DNA of 56,967 nucleotides. Origin: CAZHTS01 sp964535315. GTDB lineage: Bacteria > Chloroflexota > Anaerolineae > Anaerolineales > Anaerolineaceae. Each line of letters opens with the position of its first letter. Positions within the stretch are counted from its first letter, which is position 1. Where the stretch lies: contig CAZHTS010000026.1 of NCBI GenBank assembly GCA_964535315.1, positions 1 to 56,967 of the forward strand, in the 5' to 3' direction. Positions 40,650 to 49,004 of the stretch are shown here, piece by piece. The notes under the pieces are model-generated. The model was given only the letters and a program-made list of their open reading frames with translations, did no database searches and was not told the origin of the DNA. The position numbers and the translations under genes were made by a program.

Positions 40650-41783
40650 TCAGCCGGGATGGGAGAGAAAGCGATAAAACAGGGCGTGAAACCCGGCCCA
40701 GGCGATGAACGGCAGGATGAGGCACGCATGCAGCGTAGGCAGTATGGCAACTACGCTCCCGCCCAGGGTGAGGAGAATGGTGTAAATGACCAGGGATATG
40801 CGCTGCCGGCCGGCGCTTACCATGTAGATGCTGGTCGCCGGCCCGGTCATGGCCAGCAGCCAGAACGCCAGTAAGAAGAAGCTCGCCTGCCCGGTGAGCA
40901 AGCCGGCGAGGACGGCCAGCAAACCGCCGAGCAGCAGCGCGGCGGTATAGGGGGCGGCGGCGCGGTCCTCGGGGCGCAGTTCCAGGTAATCTGAGAGCGG
41001 CCCGGCGTGTTCTTTGGCGAAGAGCCGTACCCATCCATAGCAGCCGCCGAGCAAGGTGCGGTAGTTCTGGCTGGCGCGCAGCCGGGCCCGGTTATAACCG
41101 ATTTGAGCCCATGCCAGGTCGGGCTTGAGGCGCAGCGCCTGGCGAAAGGCTTCAACGGCGTTGGCCGGCTGGTTGCGCGTCAGAGACAGCCAGCCCTGGG
41201 TGGCGTACGCCAGGTGGCTCTGTGGGTTTTGCGCCAGCGCCTGCAGGATGACCTGTTCGGCCTGCTGGTGTTGCCCGACGCTGTACAACGCCACGCTGCG
41301 CCAGCTGAGCAGGTCTACGGATTGCGGATCGAAACACAGTCCCTCGGCGGTGACCTGGAGCATCTGCCGCCACTTGCCGAGTCTGGCAAAGACTTGCGCT
41401 TTCAGCACGTGCGCCGGCAGGTAGTCGGGCTCCAGACGCAGCGCCTCATTGACTGCCGTGATGGCCTGGTGCGGGCGATTGTCGTTGGTATACGCCACCG
41501 CCAGGGCGTAATGTGGATAGGACTGCTCGGGGGCGAGGTGAACGCCCTGGCGCGCTTCGTTCAGGGCCTCGTCCAACATACGCCGGGATTGCGGGTGATC
41601 GTACTTCTTTTTCTGCGCGGCCTGCTCGCTCAGGCAGATGGCCAGCAGGCTGTGCGCCAGGGCGTATTGCGGGTTCAGCGCCAGCGTCTGGCGCAGTTCA
41701 CCCTCGGCTTCCGGGTAATGGCGGGCCTGGATCAAGAAGCGGGCGCGCTCGAAGTGGTTGTAGAAGGGAAGAGGGCCATTCAT
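40650..41783 (-). CDS. TPR-repeat protein with C-terminal membrane helices
   Basis: The 377-aa protein starts with a series of tetratricopeptide repeats (residues about 10-235; for example AEGELRQTLALNPQYALAHSLLAICL and AITAVNEALRLEPDYLPAHVLKA). About four hydrophobic helices follow from residue 275 on. The TPR part is thus cytoplasmic and anchored from its C-terminal side, a layout suited to scaffolding membrane complexes. The partner is unknown. It is monocistronic, between comM and the ABC operon. Confidence 0.8.
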   Translation of the reverse strand: MNGPLPFYNHFERARFLIQARHYPEAEGELRQTLALNPQYALAHSLLAICLSEQAAQKKKYDHPQSRRMLDEALNEARQGVHLAPEQSYPHYALAVAYTNDNRPHQAITAVNEALRLEPDYLPAHVLKAQVFARLGKWRQMLQVTAEGLCFDPQSVDLLSWRSVALYSVGQHQQAEQVILQALAQNPQSHLAYATQGWLSLTRNQPANAVEAFRQALRLKPDLAWAQIGYNRARLRASQNYRTLLGGCYGWVRLFAKEHAGPLSDYLELRPEDRAAAPYTAALLLGGLLAVLAGLLTGQASFFLLAFWLLAMTGPATSIYMVSAGRQRISLVIYTILLTLGGSVVAILPTLHACLILPFIAWAGFHALFYRFLSHPG

Positions 41784-41887
41784 CGCAATTTGCTGCCAGA
41801 AACCTGTGACGATTGTACTTCAGCAAGTATATACGAAATCTGGCAGATGCAAACAGGCGCCGGGCATTTCTTCGGGATGGGGCCATC

Positions 41888-44284
41888 TTACTCGTAAGCG
41901 AGCACCTCCCGCACGGTGAGGCGTGAGGCGCTGCGGGCCGGAATGTAATTGGCCAGCAGGCTGATGACGAAGACGATGAGCAGCCACAGATAAATGCCCG
42001 TGGCGCTGAAACTGCCATCCCAGGGCGTGCCGGTCATGAAGTACCCCATCTGGTAAGCCACCCATTGGGTCACGGGTACCGAGAGTGGCACGGCAAACAG
42101 AAAACTGATCAGCCCGATGGCGATTCCTTCCAGCATGAAAACGCGCGTGACGCCGCCGTTCGAAGCACCGATGGCGCGCAGCACGCCGATCTCACGGGTG
42201 CGTTCAAGCACGTTGATGCTCATCGTGCCCATCAGGCCTAATCCCCCAACCAACGCCAGCAACAGGGCCATCAATATCAGCAGGATGAGGATACTGTTGA
42301 AGTTGTTTTGCATGGTCACACGCTCTTCGCTCATGCCCTGAATCGACGCCAGACGCAAATTGCTGTTGGTAAAGCGTTCTTCCAGGGCGGTTTTTATCCG
42401 GGTTGTGTCGAGGCCGGCGGCGGGGGCAAGTTTGACCAGCAGCACGTTGGTTCGGCCGGGGTTGTGGGTCAGTTGGGCAATGTAGGTATAGTTGACGTAG
42501 GCCTGGTAGCCGCGCAGCCCGACGGTCGTCCCAACGATGCGAAACGGATATTTGAGCCCGTCAATCTTGAGCGTGATTTCGTCTCCTACGTTTAAATTGC
42601 CCTCATCGGTTAAAAAGTTGGCGCTGACGACCATCGCGTTTTCGTCTTGCTCGTTCAGCCAACGACCCTGGAGGATTTCGGGGCTGCCGATGAGCGACGG
42701 GCCGCCAATACGGGGGGCGGTGATGGCGATCGTTTCACTCTCGCTGCCATCCGGACGGACGCGCAAAGCCTGCGCCTGCAACCAGGTATCGGACGCGGCC
42801 ACCCCCGGTATACCGGCGACCTGCTGGCGGAGCTCCTGTTCGCGGTGATTTTGGCGAAAGGTAATCTGCACGTCATATTTGCGCATTTGCAACATCCTGT
42901 CCATGGTCTGGTAGATGGTGGCGCGCAGGTTGAACACGGTGACGAAAACGGCGCCGCCCAGGATAAGGGTAACCAGCGTCAACATCAGGCGTGTTTTGCG
43001 CCGGAACATGTTGCGCATTGCCAGGATCACCGAACGTACCGGCAGGCGCCGGGCAAACCACAGGTTGGCCCCCGACAGCCAGCGGTCGATCAGCGCCCGA
43101 TCGAGCCGCGCCTGAGGGGCAAGTTGTCCGCTGAGCGCCTGGGTGGCGCTGATGTGCAGACCGTTGAGCAGCGGGACGAGCGAGGCCAGGGTTGGCACCA
43201 GCAGGGCAATGGCGCTCTGTATCCAGATGGGTTGCAGGTCGGTGCGTAAATCGACGATCTGGAAATTGAACATGGAGGCCATATACTGACTGAGCCCGCG
43301 GGCGCCGAAGATGGCGGCCGGGATAGCCAGCGCCAGGGCAATTACGCCGTAAAAAGCCACCACCGCCAGGTACATGATCAAAATCTGGCGAGTACGCCCG
43401 CCGACGGCCTTCATCACACCGATCTGGTGGGTCTGCTGGGTGATCATGGCCGAGATGGTGTTGATGATCAGGAAGACGCTCAAGAATAATGCAAGCACCC
43501 CCACGGACTGTAAGACCAGCAACAGGGTTTGGATGACATTGTTGATGGGGATTTCTTCAATGACTTCTGTCGATGAGACGCTGTAGCCGCTTTTTTCAGC
43601 CTTGTTCTTGACTTTATCGAGTACGGCCTGAATCTCTTCGCCCGTTGCGGCGCGGGTGATAAGACGCAGGTTGCTGAAACCGGCGCTGCCGCCGAGCCAT
43701 TCCATCGTCTCAGGGTCCACGTAAGCGTAGGTTACCCCCAGCATGGCGGCCGGCGGTTGAGATAATTCCCGTAATGTGCCGGCGATGCGTAGGGTGCGTA
43801 ATTCACCGCCGGTCGTTTCAATTTGTAACTCATCGCCAATCTGAGCGCCGAGGGCCTTCAGACAGGCGTTGTCGATCAATATCTGATGGCGAGGCGGCGG
43901 CCAGGCGCCGCTTTGCGGGGTCAGTGTATTGACGTGCATGTCTTCGTAATCCGGCACACTGAAGATGCGCAGGCTGCGCCACTGCCCGTTTGTATCCAGG
44001 GCGCGCGTACCCAGCATGGCGACTGCGCCGGCGGCTTTGACCTCAGGCATGCGTTCTACGGCGGCGAGAAAGTCTTCATCGAACGGCGGGTAGATAGAAA
44101 GGCTGCCATTGGCCATGTGGATGGCGCCGTAACTTTGCGCCACGCCGCGGTTGAGCAGAGTACGGGCGTGGCTGATCATGCCGACCGCCGCCAGGCCGAC
44201 GGTGATCGACAGGACGATCAATACGGTGCGGGTCTTGTTACTCCATAGATCGTTCAATACCTTGAACCATTGTGCACTGAGCAT
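41888..44284 (-). CDS. FtsX-like ABC transporter permease (two FtsX domains)
   Basis: The 798-aa protein has two FtsX-type permease domains. The first contains helices near residues 20, 270, 320 and 360 with a large periplasmic MacB_PCD-like domain. The second begins LMLTLVTLILGGAVFVTVF and ends with the last FtsX helices and ARSASRLTVREVLAYE. Such permeases act in lipoprotein release, lipid or peptide export. Being duplicated, one chain could replace the usual permease dimer. GGGAG lies 6 nt before the ATG at 44284. It is the last gene of a four-gene operon with two ATPase genes. Confidence 0.88.
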   Translation of the reverse strand: MLSAQWFKVLNDLWSNKTRTVLIVLSITVGLAAVGMISHARTLLNRGVAQSYGAIHMANGSLSIYPPFDEDFLAAVERMPEVKAAGAVAMLGTRALDTNGQWRSLRIFSVPDYEDMHVNTLTPQSGAWPPPRHQILIDNACLKALGAQIGDELQIETTGGELRTLRIAGTLRELSQPPAAMLGVTYAYVDPETMEWLGGSAGFSNLRLITRAATGEEIQAVLDKVKNKAEKSGYSVSSTEVIEEIPINNVIQTLLLVLQSVGVLALFLSVFLIINTISAMITQQTHQIGVMKAVGGRTRQILIMYLAVVAFYGVIALALAIPAAIFGARGLSQYMASMFNFQIVDLRTDLQPIWIQSAIALLVPTLASLVPLLNGLHISATQALSGQLAPQARLDRALIDRWLSGANLWFARRLPVRSVILAMRNMFRRKTRLMLTLVTLILGGAVFVTVFNLRATIYQTMDRMLQMRKYDVQITFRQNHREQELRQQVAGIPGVAASDTWLQAQALRVRPDGSESETIAITAPRIGGPSLIGSPEILQGRWLNEQDENAMVVSANFLTDEGNLNVGDEITLKIDGLKYPFRIVGTTVGLRGYQAYVNYTYIAQLTHNPGRTNVLLVKLAPAAGLDTTRIKTALEERFTNSNLRLASIQGMSEERVTMQNNFNSILILLILMALLLALVGGLGLMGTMSINVLERTREIGVLRAIGASNGGVTRVFMLEGIAIGLISFLFAVPLSVPVTQWVAYQMGYFMTGTPWDGSFSATGIYLWLLIVFVISLLANYIPARSASRLTVREVLAYE

Positions 44285-44304
44285 GTTGTACTCCCAAATT
44301 ACCA

Positions 44305-45030
44305 CTAAGAATTAAGATCCGGGTTTTGAATCTGGCCGTCTTTAAGGGTAATGAGGCGGTCGCCCTGGTGGGCCAGGTCGTCGTCGTGGGTGACGACCAG
44401 CACCGTTTTGCCCTGGCGCGCCAGGGCGGTAAAGATGGCGAAGACCTCGCGCGCCGTGTTTGAATCCAGACTGCCGGTGGGTTCGTCGGCGGTGATGATG
44501 GGCGGATCGTTGGCCAGGGCGCGGGCGATGGCGATGCGCTGCTGCTGCCCGCCGGAGACCTGACCGGGGCGTTTGTGCAGATGCTCTTCCAGCCCCACCC
44601 GGGCTAACAGTTCGGCGCCGCGCTCCTGGCGCTGGCGCAGCGTGCCGCGCCCGGCAAAGTCCATCGGCAAGGTCACGTTTTGTAGGGCGGTCAGGGTAGG
44701 CATGAGGTGAAAGGCTTGAAAGACTACACCGACGTTCTGGCCACGCCAGCGGGTGGCCTCTTCTTCGCTCATCTGGTGCAGCGGGGTGTCTTCGACCCAG
44801 ATTTCTCCGCCGGTCAGGTGGTCGAGCCCGGTGAGGACATTGATCAGGGTGGTCTTACCGCTGCCCGAGCGGCCGTTGATGACCAGGAATTCGCCGCGGC
44901 GGATGTGTAGATGGATGTCTTTGAGCGCTTCGACCGGGCCGGATGGGCCGGGGTAGGTTTTGCTCACCCGGTTGAGGCGGATGAGGAGCGCCGCCTCCGG
45001 TTGGTTGGGGGTGGGTGGGGCGGAAAGCAT
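44305..45030 (-). CDS. MacB/LolD-type ABC ATPase (second copy)
   Basis: The 241-aa protein has Walker A GRSGSGKTT, signature VSGGQQQRIAIARAL, Walker B IITADEPTGSLD and H-loop VVTHDDDLA. It belongs to the LolD/MacB group that powers FtsX-like permeases from the cytoplasm. The ATG at 45030 follows GGAG by 5 nt, and a TTG at 45045 is rejected. It starts 11 nt after the other ATPase gene and ends 20 nt before the permease start. Confidence 0.9.
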   Translation of the reverse strand: MLSAPPTPNQPEAALLIRLNRVSKTYPGPSGPVEALKDIHLHIRRGEFLVINGRSGSGKTTLINVLTGLDHLTGGEIWVEDTPLHQMSEEEATRWRGQNVGVVFQAFHLMPTLTALQNVTLPMDFAGRGTLRQRQERGAELLARVGLEEHLHKRPGQVSGGQQQRIAIARALANDPPIITADEPTGSLDSNTAREVFAIFTALARQGKTVLVVTHDDDLAHQGDRLITLKDGQIQNPDLNS

Positions 45031-45041
45031 GCGTTCTCCGT

Positions 45042-45791
45042 TCAATTACGGTTGCTGCGTTCGGCGACGATCTGGCCGTCGGCGATGACGATGGTGCGCC
45101 AGGCGCGCCGGGCGAGTTCGTTGTCGTGGGTGACCATGAGGATGGTCTTACCGGACTGCGCCAGGCGCTCGAACAGGGCGAAGATGGCTTCGGCGGTGCG
45201 CGTATCCAGGTTGCCGGTGGGTTCGTCGGCGGTGAGGATCGGTGGGTCGTTGGCCAGGGCGCGGGCAATGGCCACCACCTGCTGCTGCCCGCCGGAAAGG
45301 GCAGTGGGCAGGCTGTGGGCGTACTCGTGCATCTCGAGTTGTTCGAGAATCTGCATGGCGCGCTCCGGGCGTTCGGCAGGGGGCACGACGTTGGCGTAAT
45401 CCATGGCCAGCATCACGTTTTCGACGGCGGTCAGGGTGGGTAACAACTGGAAGAACTGAAAGACGACGCCGATGGTGCGCCCGCGCCAGATGGAAATCTG
45501 CTCCTCGTTCATGGTGTGAATGGGGGCGCCGTCGATGAAGGCCTGCCCGCCGGTGGGACGGTCAATGCCGGTGATCATATTGATCAGGGTCGATTTACCG
45601 CTGCCCGATTTGCCGATGACCGAGATGAAGTCTCCTGCTCGCACCTGGAGGCTCAGGTTTTTGAGGGCGCTGAATTTGCCCGCCGGCGTTTCGTAGACCT
45701 TATCGACGTGCTGTAAATCGACCAGATAGGCGCTGCGGGCGGCGGGGGACGCCCAGGTTTGTTGGTTTTGTTTCAGTTGAATTCCGAACAT
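45042..45791 (-). CDS. MacB/LolD-type ABC ATPase (first copy)
   Basis: The 249-aa protein has Walker A GKSGSGKST, signature LSGGQQQVVAIARAL, Walker B ILTADEPTGNLD and H-loop MVTHDNELA. The signature lacks the usual Arg after QQQ (QQQV instead of QQQR). It is similar to but distinct from the second ATPase, so the two may form a heterodimer with the duplicated permease. The ATG at 45791 lies 1 nt after the previous stop; longer starts would overlap that gene. Confidence 0.9.
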   Translation of the reverse strand: MFGIQLKQNQQTWASPAARSAYLVDLQHVDKVYETPAGKFSALKNLSLQVRAGDFISVIGKSGSGKSTLINMITGIDRPTGGQAFIDGAPIHTMNEEQISIWRGRTIGVVFQFFQLLPTLTAVENVMLAMDYANVVPPAERPERAMQILEQLEMHEYAHSLPTALSGGQQQVVAIARALANDPPILTADEPTGNLDTRTAEAIFALFERLAQSGKTILMVTHDNELARRAWRTIVIADGQIVAERSNRN

Positions 45792-45792
45792 G

Positions 45793-46044
45793 CTAAATAT
45801 CCTGTTGGTAAACGTCGGCGTCGCGCCCGGTGCGATACTCCTGGCGTTCGAGGGCAATGAGGGTCAGGTTCAGATCGCACAGGCGGCGTAAGACGCCGTG
45901 CAGGGCGGCCTGGTCGGCCAGCGGCCCGCTCAGGCAGGTTTCACCGTTGGGCGTTTGTTCGACGTTCATCCCGCCCAACCATTCGGACCAGGTGGCGGGC
46001 AGGTGTCCGTGGATGCGAATGTGATAGATGGCCAGATCGCTCAT
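45793..46044 (-). CDS. Small conserved protein at head of ABC operon
   Basis: The 83-aa soluble protein (MSDLAIYHIRIHGHLPATWSEWLGGM and LHGVLRRLCDLNLTLIALER) has an alternating beta/helix pattern that could be a small ferredoxin-like fold. I do not recognise a named family. AGGAGG precedes the ATG at 46044. It is the first gene behind the operator-bearing promoter, with the ATPase gene 1 nt downstream, so it may be a small regulator or accessory of the transporter. Confidence 0.7.
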   Translation of the reverse strand: MSDLAIYHIRIHGHLPATWSEWLGGMNVEQTPNGETCLSGPLADQAALHGVLRRLCDLNLTLIALERQEYRTGRDADVYQQDI

Positions 46045-46055
46045 GGCAGCCTCCT

Positions 46056-46098
46056 GTACACTTGCTACCAGTGTACTTTGGGCGAGCGAGCCTGTCGT
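46056..46098 (-). promoter_or_regulatory. Promoter and inverted-repeat operator of the ABC operon
   Basis: On the minus strand ACGACA (46093-46098), 17 nt, TACACT (46070-46075) form a promoter. A perfect 7-7-7 inverted repeat, GTACACT and AGTGTAC (46056-46076), covers the -10 and the start region, ending next to the Shine-Dalgarno. Such placement suggests repression; the binding protein is unknown. Confidence 0.65.
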
Positions 46099-46232
46099 CC
46101 ACAGAAAGTTGGTTTGTGGGGGTTGAAAAAAAGGAATGGGGGTGTAAGGGGCCGGGCAACCCCTTGCAATTTTTGCAACGCTTCACCCCGGCAGGCCGGC
46201 GCGGCGCTCTCAAGGGCGAGGAAGACTGAGCC

Positions 46233-49004
46233 TCACCCGTCCAACAGGCCCATTTCGCGGGCGCGTACGATGGCCTGGGTGCGGCTGGAGATGTCCAGTT
46301 TGGTGTAGATGTGGTTGATGTGCGATTTGATGGTGCTTTCGGCCAGGAAGAGGCGCCCGGCAATGGTTTTGTTTGACAGGCCGGCGGCAATCAGGCGCAG
46401 AATTTCGATCTCGCGTTCGCTCAAGGGCTCCAGCAGGCCGGCCTGGGTCAGGACGACGGTGGGCGGGGCGGGCTGGCGGGCGTCGCCGGCGGCCTCCAAC
46501 AGGCGACGGGCATAGGCCTTGGGCCCCGGCTCTTTGAGCGCCATACTGGCAATATGGAGCAGATCGAGCATCGCCGGGCCTTCGTCCAGGAAAATGCGCA
46601 CGTACCCTTCCGGCTCGGCCAGCGAGAGGGCCTGCGCCAGCGCCTCTAACGCTTCGGTCAGCCGCTTCTGTCCGGCCAGGGCCAGGGCCAGCAGGATGCA
46701 GGCTTCAATGTGTTTGCCAGGCTCATCGGATATGGGGGCCAATGGTACAATGCGGCGGGCGAGTTCTTCTGCCGGGGGATATTGTTCTTTCATCAGGTGC
46801 AGGCGTACCCGGGTTGAAGTGATGACGAAGAAAATCATGATTTCCTGGCGGGTGCGGGGAGGGGCGTCATCGCTCGAATCGGCGATGCTGGCGAGGATTC
46901 GTTCGAGGGTGGCAACGTCTTTTAGCAGCAGGGCGGCGCGGGCTTCAAAAACATCGAGCGTGTCGGGAATTTTGTCGGGCAGCGGGGCGATGGCGGGCCG
47001 AGGCGCTCCGCTGACGGTGTGGCGCGCCTCACTCAAGACCTGTTGGGCGGCATCTCTGTTGCCCTGCGCCAGACGCAGATGAGCCAGGTTGAGATATCCT
47101 TCCATCGCCAGGTTACCCGGCTCGCCGCCAAAGCCAATTGCCTGTGCCTTACGCAAACACTGTTCGGCGGCCTGCAATTCATTGCGCTCGCGCAGCAGGT
47201 CACCGGTGAACTCGTACACCATGTAGGCCAGCATGGTGTTCTGGCTTGCGGGAGACGATTCGATCATTGCCAGGCTGGCCTGTAAGGCCGTTTCGGCCTG
47301 GCGCAGACGCCCCTGCATCTTGAAGCGCATGGCCTGGGTCAGGGCGGCCAATTGAGTGAGCAGCTTATGCCCGCTGGCCTGAATGACGGCGTCATAAGAG
47401 TCGCCCGCCGCGGGCAGGCCGGGTTCGTCGGTGATGTAACTGAGCATGTCGCGAATCTGGGCGGCCATGCCGCGCAGGAAGATCTCGCCGGCCGGGATGC
47501 GTTCAAGGGCCTGATTGGCAAGTTCTGCGGTCTGGTTTGGATTGCCACGGTTGAAGTCTTGAAAGAGGCGCAGCACCCGATAGTGATGGGCCAGTTCCTC
47601 GGCCTCGTCTGGAGCGGTGACGTTGTGCACCAATTGTTCCAGCGTATCCAGGTGAGAAGTGGATAAGCGCGTTGTCCCGGAGAAGATGAGCGCCCAGGTA
47701 TAGTAGACATACAGGCGCGGGCGGGTTTCGACCAGCGTTCGGGGCAGGGCGCCAATCCAGGCGGAAAGCAGGCCAATTTCGCTGCGTTGCAGGGCCAGCG
47801 GGGCGGTCTGTTCGATCAGCCGGGCAGGGACGGAGAAATCTAACCGGCCAATGCGGGCAGCCTGCAGGGCGTGGTGGATGGCGTCGCCGGGCATATCATT
47901 TTGCTCGTACCAGCGCATGGCGCGCTGGTGCAGCTCGCCGGCCCGTTCTGGCGTTGCGTTTTGCAGGCGGTTGCGTAAAAAGTCGGCAAAGAGATGATGG
48001 TAGCGATACCACTGCCGTTGGTTATCGAGGGGGATGATGAACAGGTTGGATTGTTCCAGGCGCTCGAGCATCGCCTGACAGGGGACGCCGCCGCCGTTTT
48101 CAAAATCTGTTCCGAGCACGGCGGCGCACAGAGCGCCGTTCATGCGTTCCAGAATGGCGGTATCCAGCAAGAAGGTCTGCACCTGCGCCGGTTGGGTGCG
48201 CAGGACTTCCTCGACCAGGTAATCCAGGATGAAGCGGTGGCTGCCGGTGAACGAGGCGATGAAACCGGCGCGATCTGGGGCGGCCTGCATGGAAAGCGCC
48301 GCCAGTTGCAGGCCGGTGATCCAGCCTTCGGTATGTTGTTCGAGCGTTTGTGTGTCGCCGCTGGAGAGCTCCAGGCGCATGCTCTGGTTGAGGAAATGGG
48401 CAGCTTCGTCCAGGTTGAAGCGCAGGTTGGCGGTGCGCACTTCGACCATCTGCTGGCGGGCGCGCAGGCGCGCCAGGGCAAAGGGTGGATCGGAGCGGGT
48501 GGTGATCAACAGATGCAGGTTGGCCGGCATGTGATCCAGCAGGTAATTCAACCCGGCGTGGATGGCGGCGTTGCTGATGAGGTGATAATCGTCCAGAACC
48601 AATACCAGCGGGGCCGGTAAGGCGGTGATGGCGTTGATCAGCCCGGCGAAAACGGCGCGTGGCGAGGAGATTTGTGTGGATTGCAGTTCATCCAGGGCGG
48701 CGGCGGGCAGGCCGGTGTGGGCGTTTTCGATGGCGAGCAGCAGGTAAGCCAGGAAGCGCGCCGGGTCGTTGTCTTCCTCGTCCAGCGAGACCCAGGCGAC
48801 GTGCGGGGGGTGCGGGCCGGCGGCGGCGAGCCACTCACTGACCAGCGTCGATTTACCAAAGCCGGCCGGGGCAGAGACCAGGATCAGGCGCACACCCGCT
48901 TGCAGCCCGGCATCCAGGGTGCGCAGCAGGCGCGGCCGTTCTACCAGGCGGGCGGTGAGCCGCGGGGCGAAGATCTTGGTTTTGAGCAGGTCGGCAGGCG
49001 TCAC
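46233..49004 (-). CDS. LuxR-family LAL (MalT-like) transcriptional regulator
   Basis: The 923-aa protein has an N-terminal STAND ATPase with Walker A SAPAGFGKST (44-53) and Walker B-like LVLVLDDYHLI, a long helical TPR-like middle part, and a C-terminal LuxR helix-turn-helix (LSEREIEILRLIAAGLSNKTIAGRLFLAESTIKSHINHIYTKL). LAL proteins are large ATP- and ligand-controlled activators. The start is GTG at 49004, overlapping the stop of the VWA gene (GTGA), and begins the family N terminus TPADLLKTKIFAPRL. It therefore belongs to the MoxR/VWA operon and may report on that system or control the ABC operon 190 nt downstream. Confidence 0.9.
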   Translation of the reverse strand: MTPADLLKTKIFAPRLTARLVERPRLLRTLDAGLQAGVRLILVSAPAGFGKSTLVSEWLAAAGPHPPHVAWVSLDEEDNDPARFLAYLLLAIENAHTGLPAAALDELQSTQISSPRAVFAGLINAITALPAPLVLVLDDYHLISNAAIHAGLNYLLDHMPANLHLLITTRSDPPFALARLRARQQMVEVRTANLRFNLDEAAHFLNQSMRLELSSGDTQTLEQHTEGWITGLQLAALSMQAAPDRAGFIASFTGSHRFILDYLVEEVLRTQPAQVQTFLLDTAILERMNGALCAAVLGTDFENGGGVPCQAMLERLEQSNLFIIPLDNQRQWYRYHHLFADFLRNRLQNATPERAGELHQRAMRWYEQNDMPGDAIHHALQAARIGRLDFSVPARLIEQTAPLALQRSEIGLLSAWIGALPRTLVETRPRLYVYYTWALIFSGTTRLSTSHLDTLEQLVHNVTAPDEAEELAHHYRVLRLFQDFNRGNPNQTAELANQALERIPAGEIFLRGMAAQIRDMLSYITDEPGLPAAGDSYDAVIQASGHKLLTQLAALTQAMRFKMQGRLRQAETALQASLAMIESSPASQNTMLAYMVYEFTGDLLRERNELQAAEQCLRKAQAIGFGGEPGNLAMEGYLNLAHLRLAQGNRDAAQQVLSEARHTVSGAPRPAIAPLPDKIPDTLDVFEARAALLLKDVATLERILASIADSSDDAPPRTRQEIMIFFVITSTRVRLHLMKEQYPPAEELARRIVPLAPISDEPGKHIEACILLALALAGQKRLTEALEALAQALSLAEPEGYVRIFLDEGPAMLDLLHIASMALKEPGPKAYARRLLEAAGDARQPAPPTVVLTQAGLLEPLSEREIEILRLIAAGLSNKTIAGRLFLAESTIKSHINHIYTKLDISSRTQAIVRAREMGLLDG

